A DNA stretch of 64,000 nt. Origin: Trachythela sp. YZ-2020. Lineage: Eukaryota; Cnidaria; Anthozoa; Malacalcyonacea; Clavulariidae. How positions within the stretch are numbered: position 1 is the first letter of the stretch; each line of letters starts with the position of its first letter. The stretch spans positions 868,001 to 932,000 of the forward strand of contig JADLSH010000164.1 of the NCBI GenBank assembly GCA_016169945.1, given 5' to 3'. Below are positions 1 through 10,486 of the stretch, in pieces. Under the pieces are notes generated by a model, which was not told the origin of the DNA, ran no database searches, and saw nothing but the letters and a program-made list of their open reading frames with translations. A program made the translations under genes and the position numbers.

Positions 1-1171
1 ACGGATTCTGAACCAAAATGTAGATTCAATTTTCCAATGGATACATGCTCTAAGACAAGGTTAGACTTTGAAGAAGTTCATACTAAAGGTAACAAGCCAC
101 AATATAAGGTAAGAAATGTCACCAGAAGAAATTATTCTCGGCTGAATAACAACCAGCAGCTCCAACTACAAGGTTGGAGAGCCAATTGTGACATACAAGT
201 AGTTATCGACCATTATGCTTGTGTTAAGTACCTCACTAAGTATGCTGCTAAGGGTGAACCCAGAACACCTCAACAGAATCATGAATGATGCTCCAATGTT
301 ATGAAACCTATTTGTGAAAGAGATTATGCTGCACAAGAAACAATGCACCATTTGCTCTCACTAAAGCTTCACAGCTCTAGCTTTAGAGTAATACCAGTTA
401 GTTTAAATGGCTCTTGTAGAATTAACACATCAACTGCAGAAGCTGTCTCTTCTTGATGTCTATGCTAATCGTGCACAATACAATAGTGCAACTGTTACAG
501 CCAAATTAAATTTTGTTCAGTTTGCAACACAGTTTAAGGTTGTGAATAATAAGCTAACCAGACTTCCAGATGATGTTATTCCTAGAATTTTTCCAAATTC
601 ATGCAATCCAAGAGGGCCAAATTTTCCTCAGTATTGCAAATATCAGTTGTTAAGATACAAGTCTTGGAAAATAACACAAGAAAATGCTTGGGATAATGAA
701 GAATCATCAGATGAAAACATGATAAATAAATGGCAAGAATTTATTCAGACAGCATATGCAAAGGAAAATGTCCCTGACTGGTTTGACAAACTTCAATCAG
801 TTGTTCAAAACCAACAAGAATCAGAAAATCTGATTGTTGATGAACAGCCTGAAAATACTCGTGAAGAGTGGATGATCATATCTGATTTACATATGCCTTT
901 CTCCGATTCTTGCCCAACAAATGTAGAAATTGCTTATGAATGGAACAGTGATAGGGCTAATTATTCCAAGCAACAAATTGGTGAAATGCCAATGTGGATA
1001 AAAAATATGAGAGAGGGGAGTGATCAATTCTTACATCAAAACAATGAAAACATAGATGTTGATACCTTCAGTGAAATGCAAGAACTTGCATACAACATTG
1101 TCAGGTCTCACTTTAATGACATATCTTCAAATAGAACCCCACTTGTACTCATTATTAATGGAGAGCATTAG
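1..1171 (+). pseudogene. Helitron Rep/helicase protein, truncated copy A
   Basis: The stretch at 37-288 encodes the end of a Helitron Rep domain, including the block DHYACVKYLTKYAAKG. Its paired tyrosines and lysine fit the Rep active-site helix. After a break near 290 the frame resumes, and 407-1171 encodes the linker that leads into the PIF1-like helicase. The frame stops right after LVLIING, where the Walker A loop should follow, so the ATPase core is missing. The same region on the minus strand at 23050-26540 is a diverged second copy with the same residue order. This copy enters the window already lacking its N terminus. Rep would nick and transfer a single strand in rolling-circle transposition. 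Non-functional as it stands. Confidence 0.75.
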
Positions 1172-1294
1172 ATAACCCTGTTATTGAATACGAAGACGAA
1201 ATTGACACCACATCCTGTCCACAGTAAATGGTATGATTCTAGGAGTTCAAAATATCTCCAAGTCTCTCGGTTGCAATAACTGTCAAAAACGAGC

Positions 1295-1682
1295 CGTTGA
1301 TAAGACTCGTAAGTCGAAGCAATTTGAAGGAAGTATTTTCAATTTGCGCTGTGTTGGGCGATGGAATTATTGGAAATATGTAGAGTTTGTATATTGTTAA
1401 AAGTCACCGATTTGGGTTGATTTCGGGCGTTTCTCGGCGAAAAAAATGTTCGCGTGTGTATGTTATTGTCAGCCATGAGTGAGCATATTCAAGTGAAAAT
1501 TTTGGAATAAATCGCTGTACTGTGTCTCTCGGCGTGGTAATCAAAGAAATTACAAGAAAGGAGACAGTTCCACATGTGAAAGTAATACTGGGCAAATAAT
1601 CACGGTGAAAGATCGGCCTTAAAATGGGTTTTTGTGACGATCAAAGTCGACAAACTTTGCATGTTGTAGCTACAACCATTAA
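1295..1682 (-). repeat. Fragment of a palindromic repeat family (copy 1)
   Basis: The segment matches the reverse complement of the right half of the palindrome at 15313-16321. Shared blocks include GTGTGTATGTTATTGTCAGC and GGAGACAGTTCCACATGTGA. No coding potential is seen. It ends just before the left terminus of the Ginger-like element. Confidence 0.6.
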
Positions 1683-2549
1683 TAGTTGATTGTTGTTGCC
1701 CGGTGTAGCAGTCTCAATACTCCCCCGGTCTCAACATTCCTCTATGACAATGCGCATGCGTGCGGCAGCGGTGTTGCATAACAAAACTTCCTGGTGGTCT
1801 GGGATATCCCCTTTTCCTTCTCTGATCGTCTGCATTGCCACTTCGTTAGAAAACCGTTTGAAACACTAGAAATTCTGCGTTCAATCTTTAAAATGGCGCC
1901 GCAGGAAGAAACTGCTAGTACTACAAGTGAACCTCAACCTGGTGAACCTCAAAAGATGACCAGAAAAGATCGTCTAGCTGAACACAACGAGAAATGTGAG
2001 CGGATTGTGCACTACCTACAACATGGAAAGCATCAAGCTGGCTTGTCGAGAAATCAGCAGCAGGTGGTTCGTGGTCAAGTTAAGAATTATGTTCTGGATG
2101 AGACAAGTAAAATATTATATATTATTCAATAATCTAAAGTTAACTTATGTAAAAGGCGAAGCCTAAAAGCTCGTTCGTAATATTTGCACACAATATGCCA
2201 CATGTCTGAATTAGCATATGTCTGAATTAGGCAATTAGCACATGTCTTATCAAGCTCTTGCAAGTAATCTTCATATTGAGGGGTTTGCTGTATTGGGAGA
2301 TAGATAGATCTTGTAAACGGGACTTTGTTTCCTATGCCTAGGAGGTTAATTGGTCATATTTTCAAGATAGATAAGCATAAAATATCGGAAAATAGCCGAA
2401 TGTTTCATAGGGTTATGAAAATGTATAGGAGATATATTTTCCACAGGGGTTAGTTAAAAGCTTACTTGGTTCATGTTGGTCATAAATGCTACCTACCCCC
2501 ATTATTGTTTTAGCTCATGAACACAATTATATTTCATTATCTAAGACCC

Positions 2550-3360
2550 TCCCTTGAGTTAAAATGACTGGCGTTAGACCATAGACAGAGTAGAAGATAA
2601 TTGTGTTTGGATGCTTTGCAGTTCACTTAACCAATAGAGTGCGAGACTTTTCCCTTGACGAGTAAAATTGCCTGGCATTACATAAGTAAAAGAATACAGT
2701 GGGGTGCATTTGGATCTTTCACGGGTAAAATTGGCTGGTGTAAGACATATCACACATTAATTTTTTACATTATGATACATTTCAGATAATGAGCTGTATT
2801 ATACTAGTGGGAAAGTTGGAATAAAAAAGGTTGTACTTGCCTTGGAAGAAATTGGAGAAATATTGCATTACCACCACAGCGATGCTATGGGAGGGCACAG
2901 TGGTGTGAATGCTACTTTGAACAAGATTTCAAATTATTATTGTTGGAATGGAATGAAGGAGGATGTCCAAGAATATGTAAGTTTAGATGAGAGTTACGTT
3001 GCTCAAACAAAACTACATGTGTTGACTATTTAAATTAACACACAAGACCCTTCCCCTGACAAGTAAAATCATCTGGTGTTAGACACAGTAAAAATAATGC
3101 TAAACTAGGTGCACAGGGCACATTGTACATTAATTAACATGATGCATTAACAGACAGTTTGGTTAACCATTCTTCCATTGACGAGTAAAATTGTCTGGTG
3201 TTAGACAAAGTAAATACTAAAGTAGGGTGCATGGGACTGCATTACATGTTAAAGGGTTAATCATTAACATGCGAAACTCTTCCATTGACAGGTAAAATAC
3301 TCTGGCTATGGAGTAAAATACTAAAGTATTACACATGTGGGTACATTGCATGCTAAAGGT
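2550..3360 (+). repeat. Degenerate repeats of a GACGAGTAAAATTGTCTGG motif
   Basis: A unit of the form ttGACGAGTAAAATTGTCTGGtgttagac followed by agtaaa recurs near 2552, 2650, 2720, 3050, 3175 and 3275, on both sides of integrase exon 2. Related copies lie in reverse at about 36240-36290 and forward near 47310. Spacing is irregular, so this is a degenerate array rather than a clean minisatellite. Confidence 0.55.
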
Positions 3361-4224
3361 TAACCAACATTTGCATATTTTTATTTTTTCATATTATGTC
3401 ATGTCATCAATGCCAGACATACAGTAGAATTAAAACTCAAGCACCAGAACTCGTCCCTATCAAAGTGAACGAGGCACTAGAGTTGGTTGGGATGGATTTG
3501 ATTGGTAAGTAGCAGTTGTACAGTATGTAAAAAGACGAGGGGTCAAACATATCCCTTCATTCCATTGAACTTCTCCTCTTGAACAGTTTTGTTTGCTCTT
3601 TGGGTTTTGTGATGCCTGTTCAATATAATTTTAAAGATCAATAGATCATTGTTCTAATTCTAGGGTGGTATTGTTATCTTTAGATGGGGTGCACCAGCTC
3701 GGCTTCTATCTGATCAGGGAAGAGAATTTGTTGCCAAAGTAAATGATGAAGTGTGTAGAGAGTTTGGGATCAAAAGATCAGTCACAAGCGCATATCATCG
3801 CCAGACAAATGGGTTGGATGAACGGACAAACCAAACTTTGAAGCAGCGTTTGTCCAAATTTGTCAACGACCATCAAAATAATTGGTGTAACTTCTTAGAT
3901 GAAGTTCCATATTCAATAAGAGCACAAAAGCAAGCTTCGACTAAATACACGCAATTTTTCCTGATGTTTGGTCAGAATCCAAATTCCCCTCAGATGGTAA
4001 ATTGTTTTATTTAATCTTTCATTATCTATCTATATAATTTGTTTTTGTTTGATGTTATTCTTTGCTTGTACATGACGTCACTATGTGTCATTGGGCCCGA
4101 TTTTGGTTGATTTTAAAATTTACTTAAATAGCCATTAAGCAATATAGTTTAATTTAATATTTTTCTGGTTTATTTTGAAAAATCTTGCAATATTAGGGAT
4201 ATAGTTTTACGGTCTCTGGCTTAA

Positions 4225-5437
4225 GGTGGCTCCCTACAGTAATGCACGAGATGATCGCGGGACGAGAGTCAAAAACGCGTGGCAAGTACGTGGACTTTCC
4301 CACGCAAATTCGACGATCAAAACAAAACAAAGATATTTCGCCCGGTTTTTTAAAATAATTTTTACCATTCTGAAAGATTTGTAATGAAAAAACTTTGAAT
4401 AATCCTTAGTTTTATGTGACAAAGCATCAGTAACACCAATGAGTGATTTTAACTATGATACAAGTATCGCTTGGATAAAAAAAGCTTGACAGGAATATAA
4501 AAGTGAATTTTTCAAAAACATTTTAGATATAATGTTCACTAATAAGAGTTTATTAAACATTTATTAACTAGTGTATAAAAACTGTTAAAGGTTATAAAAG
4601 TCGTTTAGTGATACTTGCATGTTTTTTACAAGTTAAACAGTAAAAATATCACAGTTCTATAGCAAAATACCGACTTGTTCATCTTCAGCAAAATTACAAA
4701 ACTAGGCAAAGATATGTCCAGCTGTACGGCTGTTGAAGCTCGTGAACTGAGTAAATGGAAGGATTCAATTGGACTTAAATCGATCTAACCCTCCACAGTA
4801 TTTCTTGGTAGTCCATGGCTCTCAAATATATTGAATAAACGTCAAAATCAAAAGATAAAAACAACATTTGCCACTCGTTTTTGTACGATGAAAGCACATC
4901 TTGCGCCCGCAAACTATCATTCACTAGTCAGCGACGTTTTTATGTAGGGCAAATTTCACCCAATTTTGACCCAATTTTTCACCTTTATATGCGTTTTACT
5001 CTTTAGTTTTATCGGTAACCTATCTTCAAATTTTGACCATAAATTTTAATTTTGGTAAATTTTATATATTTCAATTTTAAAAAAAATCGCTAGTGTAGAA
5101 ATCTTTATATAAAATTTTCGAGTTTAAAAAAATTGCACACTAGCGATTTTGATTAAACTTTCATAATAGTTTCAGAACATTATGCTTAAAACTTATATGA
5201 AATAAAAAAGATGGGTCACCGACTTTGTTTTTTAGATACGGACAATTTTATGCGCATAGTAACCACATTTCAGGCTTACGTCTTGTTACCATGGCAACGA
5301 TGACACTACCTGAACCGGGTTTTAAATATTCCATAGATGGTGAATATTACCCTCGAGTATAAAAAACTTCGTCATCTGCGATAATACTCGTTTAAAAACG
5401 ATTTATTATAAAGCTAAAATAACTGTAGGGAGCCACC
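4225..5437. mobile_element. 1.2-kb MITE with TTAA target duplication
   Basis: The left end reads TTAA then GGTGGCTCCCTACAGT at 4221-4240. The right end is its exact inverse, ACTGTAGGGAGCCACC then TTAA at 5422-5441. A TTAA duplication is typical of piggyBac and Kolobok elements. No transposase frame is present inside. A smaller internal inverted pair surrounds CGCTAGTGT near 5090-5150. It lies in the intron between integrase exons 4 and 5. Confidence 0.85.
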
Positions 5438-6586
5438 TTAATATAACAAAGAATGAAGAACATAAATTCTATGATTGTTTTGAAAAATCAACCAAGATGG
5501 TGTCGCTTGCAAACAAACAATGTGTAATTAATATTTATTTAATATATCTTTATAGATGACTGTTGTTGAGGACAGTTCTAGATGAAGACTTGCTGGACAA
5601 ACATGTTGGTGAAAGGATTGCTTTATCTGAAGCCACATGCAAGCAAGTATGTATTGTACAATTGTCAATAAGATGAATTCAGGACTTTGTTCAAAGATAA
5701 TTTAGTCTGCGCATGGACCCAATATAGTTTGTTAGTAGGGTCTGAACATTGTGCACAACAGCAGCCGTTTCCTTGTACTGTGAATTTTGCTGACAATTGT
5801 TGTAATGTTAACAAGTTTATTTTTATAGAATGAGGAGTTAGTAAGTCCTGGTACACAGACTACAATTTGAGTTTGATGCATGTTACAACAGTCAACATGA
5901 TATGTGACCTTTTGGTGTGGACTCATTGCTCATTGAATATGTTCACTTCATTCTTTCTCATGTGTTTCAGACTTAATCACATGTTTAGATAACATATTTA
6001 TTGTTGTAGGTTCTTAGCAATGTAGAAATTGCTCAGGAAAAGCAAAATAAGCTGTATCAAAAAAGAAAGGCAAAGGGTGTCAAAACCTTTGACATCAAAG
6101 TTGGGGACACTGTTTTTAAAAAACATATGAAAAATGTGTCAAGAAAAGGCGGAAAGATGGAACCAACTTGGATGGGTCCATACAGGTAATAATAGCTTTC
6201 ATTGGCTTGCATTGTTAACATAGTGAACAAACAAATACTCTTTTGTATTTTTTATTTATCTGAGCAACACAAAATTCCTATTGGCGGACAGCATTGTAAA
6301 CATTGGCAAATTAAGCTTACAAAATTAAGCTTAAAATTTTAATTAACAATCATATCCCTTTTCGACATTACCAAACACTCTCTCTATAATGCTCTAATCT
6401 TTTTGTCTGTTATAAAAGCTACAGTAGACCTATAACTTTATTCATTAATGTATTTATGTATAACCTTATTTTTTTGCTGTTAGGGTAACAGAAATTGACA
6501 AGTTTCAAAGAGCAACACTCATTTCCTTGAAAGATGGTGCTTTGCCTTTAAAAAAGAAAGTTCCATATGACCAACTGTGACCTTAC

Positions 6587-6853
6587 ATGACCAGTGAACT
6601 TCATGACTTGAACACAGATGACACCACACCACCAACTGACAACATCACACCACCTGACGAAACTGCACTACCATGTGACGACACCACACCACCATGTGAC
6701 GACACCACACCACCATGTGACGACACCACACCACCATGTGACGAAACCACACCACCATGCTTCCTGAAATTTGTATCAAGCATTTGTATAAATCTTGAAC
6801 CAATTGTCTTTATGAATGAGAGCGAGGCTGCCAGGCCAAAAAAGTATTTATGA
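6587..6853 (+). pseudogene. In-frame tail after the integrase stop, with DDTTPPC repeats
   Basis: This 88-codon stretch lies in the same frame as the last integrase exon, directly after a TGA at 6578-6580. It contains a 21-bp tandem repeat encoding CDDTTPP about five times at 6668-6765, with two diverged units before it. The likely reading is that the integrase once had a longer, Thr/Pro/Asp-rich C-terminal tail now cut off by one nonsense change. Readthrough or a chance open frame are alternatives. Confidence 0.45.
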
Positions 6854-7072
6854 CATAATTATCGAAAGTGTATTATATGTCTTCAATGAGAGTGATTAAG
6901 TGTATTACTTCAGAGCTTTGCATGCATCACCCCTAACTCCTAAGGGGATGTTAATAAAAAATGGAAAAACTAGCATTTAAAATGCCATGTTCATATGCAC
7001 AACAAGTTGCAACAATTTATTGCTCGTATTACTAGCTTAATTTGGCAATGATTAAAAAGCAAAAAAAATTAA

Positions 7073-7400
7073 TAGGGGATACCCCAGACTGGGGAGCATT
7101 CAGACCAGTCTCAGCACTCCCCCAGTCTGAGTTATCCCTTCTAAAATAAACAAAAGTGAGTCAAGTGACATAGGGTATAATAATGTAAAGAAATAATATG
7201 ATAAATGCTGCGTCTTTCATGAGAATACTTTAAAAAACGTTTTTTTATGAATAAACAATGATAAAAAGCAGAAATTTGAATGGGGATAACTCAGACTGGG
7301 GGAGCGTTCAGACCACTCTAGCTATGTGCTCAGCGGTCCCGTTTTCACGCATGCGCAGTTAATCAAAGGGGATAACTCAGACTGGGAGAATGTTGAGACC
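7073..7400. repeat. Cluster of GGGGATAACTCAGACTGGGG motifs
   Basis: A motif close to GGGGATAACTCAGACTGGGG followed by GAG(C/A)(G/A)TT(C/G)AGACC occurs at 7281 and 7368. It also forms both arms of a 67-bp hairpin at 7073-7139. A diverged inverted copy sits near 1715-1745 at the other end of the Ginger-like element. These may be subterminal repeats of that element. Confidence 0.55.
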
Positions 7401-7416
7401 GTGACACCGGCGAACA

Positions 7417-7981
7417 GACGTTGTTCATACTTGTATCAAATACGACAGTATATTTAACAGGTCCAATAAAATAGTTCATTGTTTGCTGACGCACAATAAA
7501 TAAAAAGTACTTTGTATTTACTAAATTATGCTGGTCAGATTGACAGAATTTGTCAAAATGTACCACTACAAATTTGTCTACTGTGTCTCAAGAGATTGAT
7601 TACAGGCCAGCCATCTATATAAAACATCATGCTGTGGCATTTAGTTTCCTTATGAATTAAGTGAACAATTTATTTACAACATGTATTTTAAGCTTGAATC
7701 TGTACAGAGGAAGCAGGAGTGGTGCTAGTGGGCAATACATGCTCTGTTAGGAACCCCAGGCTCCATTGGGGAAATACACCAATATATCAGGGATTGTCAT
7801 ATTCAGTTACTATGTTTGAGCTACAAACCATGTAATATGCATTAAGTCTTGGTTCCAAAAATTAATCGACTCCCTTTCCAGAATCTGAAATTTAAATTAT
7901 TTTTCAGTATCCCATTCCAACTGGATTACCCATTCCTGACCCATCTCACTGTTACAAGTAACAATAGTTAGGCTAGTAAAG
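7417..7981. other. Non-coding stretch, nothing recognised
   Basis: AT-rich sequence between the Ginger-like element and the first SINE. I see no coding frame with family resemblance and no clear repeat. Confidence 0.5.
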
Positions 7982-8263
7982 AGGCTTCGGTGGCGAAGTG
8001 GTTAGCGCACTTGCCTTTCACCTCTAAGGCCGCGGGTGCAAGTCTCAGTGAGAACTTTCTCAATGCAACTCGAACCCAGTCCTCAAGTGAAAAGAGTAAA
8101 GTCAACGCTCATGTCATGGGTTTTCTCTGGGTACTCCAGTTTCCTTCCACAGGGAAAGTTGACAGGGTGGGTTAGGTAAAAGGGCCCACAGTAATTGGCA
8201 TATGCTGTTGTGGTGACCCTGCCCTAGTTGGCGAAGCTAAATAAATAAATAAAATAACAACAT
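7982..8263 (+). mobile_element. tRNA-Glu-derived SINE, copy 1
   Basis: The head has an A-box-like TGGCGAAGTGG, an anticodon-stem-like GCCTTTCACCTCT (loop with TTC, as in tRNA-Glu) and a weak B box GGGTGCAAGTCTC. The body contains GGGTACTCCAGTTTCCTTCC, shared with copy 2. The tail is AAATAAATAAATAAAAT. The degraded B box and lack of cloverleaf closure exclude a functional tRNA. Confidence 0.75.
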
Positions 8264-8844
8264 AAGACACAACAGTCAACAACTAGACACTAAATAAGTT
8301 GGTATCATGATACACTAAGATGCATATAAACCTTAAGCAAACTTCTGTACATCTGTCTTGAATGTTGATCAATTAAGACATTTAATGTTATACCAATGTT
8401 TGAAGCTTTGTAGTGTCCAGTCAGGATACAAGTCATTCACAGTTTAGTATCCAACACCAAATTTTAGTATCTTGTGGATATTGGGATACTGCAAATTTCA
8501 GACCTCACCTTAAAAGGATGGCCTACTATATTTAGCCCCTGTTCTTTCCTGTGCCAAGGAATTGACACTATAGTTGACAAGTAGATTAGGAACCTAATGG
8601 TATAAATCTAGTTTCAAGACATATTAAAAATAAATTTGAATTAATAAAAACATTTGTCAATGAGAAATGTTACAATAGCAATTGGCCAATTATCATGGTA
8701 TGCTGATTTATTGCATACAGTTTTTTGTAAAATTCTTCAAGATACAGAAGTTTCAGACAGGTAAAACCTTTCAGAGAAATTTAAAACATACTTTTACAAG
8801 AAATATATTTATGACTTCACTACAAACATAATACTAAATTCGAA
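8264..8844. other. Non-coding stretch, nothing recognised
   Basis: AT-rich sequence with no supported gene, repeat array or inverted repeat. Confidence 0.5.
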
Positions 8845-9770
8845 GCAACTGAGCATAGAAAGTATTAAGTATACTATGATTTACAAGCACTGTAAATTCT
8901 ATATGTGACAATATGTCCTATATGACGACAGTGCATCATGGCCACTTACGCGTAAAGTTTCTGTTATTTATACGCGCAATATTACTTCCACAAGATGTCC
9001 TGTCTCATTTCTTGATTTACTATTACTCCCGAAGGCAACATATTGTAGCTACAACATGCAAAGTTTGTTGCCTTTTCCCGTCACAAAAACCATTTAAGCC
9101 GATCTTTCACCATCACTATTTGCCCAGTATTACTTTCCCCAGTTGAAACTGTCTCCTTTCTTGTAATTTATTTGATTACTACGCCGAGAGGCACAGTACG
9201 GACATTAATTCCAAGGGGCTTCAGTGGCGCAATCGTCAGAGCACACGCCTTTCACCTCTGCCAGAATATTGTGGGTTCGAGTCCCGTTGGGGACGACTTA
9301 TGATAGCTTTGTGAAAATAGTTAGTCAACGCTCTGCCGGGTCCTCCGGTTTCCTCCCACAGGTAATGTTGACAGGGAATGTTGACAGAGTGGGTTGGGTT
9401 TAACCCCCTAACTGGCCCTTCCACCATAGCTGTGCTCCGTGATGGTGAGCAAAAGGTGATTGCCATATGCCCGCCTAGAAAGCCTTCGACTTGATCACGT
9501 TGAGCTGTGTCCTTTGCAATTCAGCTTAGATCTCAGCTGCAAGTAAGGATAATAAGCACACCCCCCCCCCTTTACTTACTCATGGCTGACAACATCATAC
9601 ACATGCAAACAGTTTTTTCACCGAGAATTATTTCCAATCAAACTGAAAATACTTCCTTCAAATTGCTTTGACTACGACAGCCATTGGTGGTCACTCCAAT
9701 ATGGCCGCCAAATCCAAAACTGGCTTCAATTTTGATAGGTATAGAAGCTCGATCCAGGTACTACATTTTC
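8845..9770 (+). repeat. Palindromic repeat family, copy 2, interrupted by a SINE
   Basis: 8845-9209 matches the centre of the palindrome at 15640-16015, and about 9565-9770 matches its right arm. Shared blocks include CACTTACGCGTAAAGTTTCT and GGTGGTCACTCCAATATGG. The SINE at 9215-9555 separates the two parts. The left arm is absent. There is no coding content. Confidence 0.7.
9215..9555 (+). mobile_element. tRNA-Glu-derived SINE, copy 2
   Basis: The head has an A-box-like segment TCAGTGGCGCAATCGTCAG, the TTC anticodon-like loop in GCCTTTCACCTCT, and a strong B box GGGTTCGAGTCCC. The body carries CCGGTTTCCTCCCACAG and GTTGACAGAGTGGGTTGGGT, both close to copy 1. It is inserted in the palindromic repeat. 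The exact 3' end is uncertain. Confidence 0.8.
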
Positions 9771-10224
9771 AGAACAGTGCTGCTGTCCCACCCCGCGTAA
9801 GGCGGTATTGTTTATCTGATGTCCACGATCATGCCCGAACAGTTTGTTAGAAAGAGAAACCTTTGTGAAAAGATCTGATCGAAAGTTTGAGCGGAGATAT
9901 TTGACTTTGAAAGCGATGCGGTCGGGCCGCTAGTAATGAGCCTTTACCTTTTATATACATATGATGAGCAACACACAAGTTGACACAACATATAGGCCAC
10001 AGATAAGGTTGCATAAACCGCTCTAAATGAGCTCATGGAGTAATTAAAAGAATGCAAAGGCATTATACTATCATGTCAACTATATTTTATTGTTAAAGTG
10101 TAGTTATTTGACTAATTTAACAATGTTTTTAGAATAGTTTTGGTGGAGTATAAAATTTGTTTATAAAAGCCGTTAAAAACCCCTGATTCACCCTGAAATT
10201 GGGCCGCCTGTGCTAAAACTACAC

Positions 10225-10340
10225 CCGAATGACAGACAAGTAATAGACGACTACAGATGACTACAGACGAGTGACAGACAACTACAGATGAGTAACAGAC
10301 TACTACAGATGAGTAACAGACGACTACAGACGAGTAAATT
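10225..10340. repeat. Short minisatellite (GACTACAGATGAGTAACA-like)
   Basis: Units of about 13-26 bp built from GACTACAGA(T/C)GAGTAACAGAC repeat through this stretch. The flanks (9771-10224 and 10341-10486) show no gene. Confidence 0.65.
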
Positions 10341-10486
10341 TTCGAAATACGACTGATATTCTGGTACATACAAGTTCATACGACCATAGACGGCCCAAAA
10401 ATTCGGGTTTTTAATCTTCTCTGAAAGCTTTTCTTTGATATATTCACTTGATAAAGCTTGAAAACACGCTCGTGTGAAAATCTTTA

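Larger units (their letters stand above)
1893..6580 (+). pseudogene. Gypsy-type integrase (GIN/Ginger-like), multi-exon, decayed
   Basis: Predicted exons are 1893-2106, 2786-2976, about 3402-3504, 3684-3996, about 5552-5646, 6010-6185 and 6484-6580. Several junctions are canonical GT-AG and keep frame: 2106/2786, 5646/6010 and 6185/6484. The start ATG at 1893 sits in AAAATGGCG. Exon 2 has the histidine half of the H2C2 zinc site (YHHSDAMGGHSG) and exon 3 the CHQC half. Exon 3 also has the first core aspartate (GMDLIG). Exon 4 has the second (LLSDQGREF) and the glutamate (QTNGLDERTNQTL). Exon 6 ends in a GPY/F-type block (WMGPYR). The part of the core between the first two aspartates is missing between 3505 and 3683, exon 3 has no clear acceptor, and exon 5 is out of phase. 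Strand transfer activity is therefore not expected. Confidence 0.72.
1694..7416 (+). mobile_element. Ginger/GIN-like DNA transposon, decayed
   Basis: The ends resemble each other in inverted orientation. The left begins TGTTGCCCGGTGT and the right, read inward, begins TGTTCGCCGGTGT. Both are followed by GGTCTCAACATTC and then GCGCATGCGTG at similar spacing. Ginger elements are known for termini starting TGT and for a gypsy-type integrase, and the internal gene fits. No matching 4-bp target duplication is seen, so the element is old or the boundaries are slightly off. An alternative is a domesticated GIN gene whose flanks are similar by chance. Confidence 0.5.

Noticed and set aside
6601..6783. 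Minus-strand frame of repeating SSHGGVV units.
   Set aside because: It is the antisense reading of the 21-bp DDTTPPC repeat.
9215..9290. Possible functional tRNA-Glu gene.
   Set aside because: The A and B boxes are tRNA-like, but the acceptor and D stems do not close and the sequence continues into a SINE body shared with 7982-8263.
10112..10369. Minus-strand frame with repeated SSVVVCY units.
   Set aside because: It is produced by the minisatellite at 10225-10340 and has no other support.
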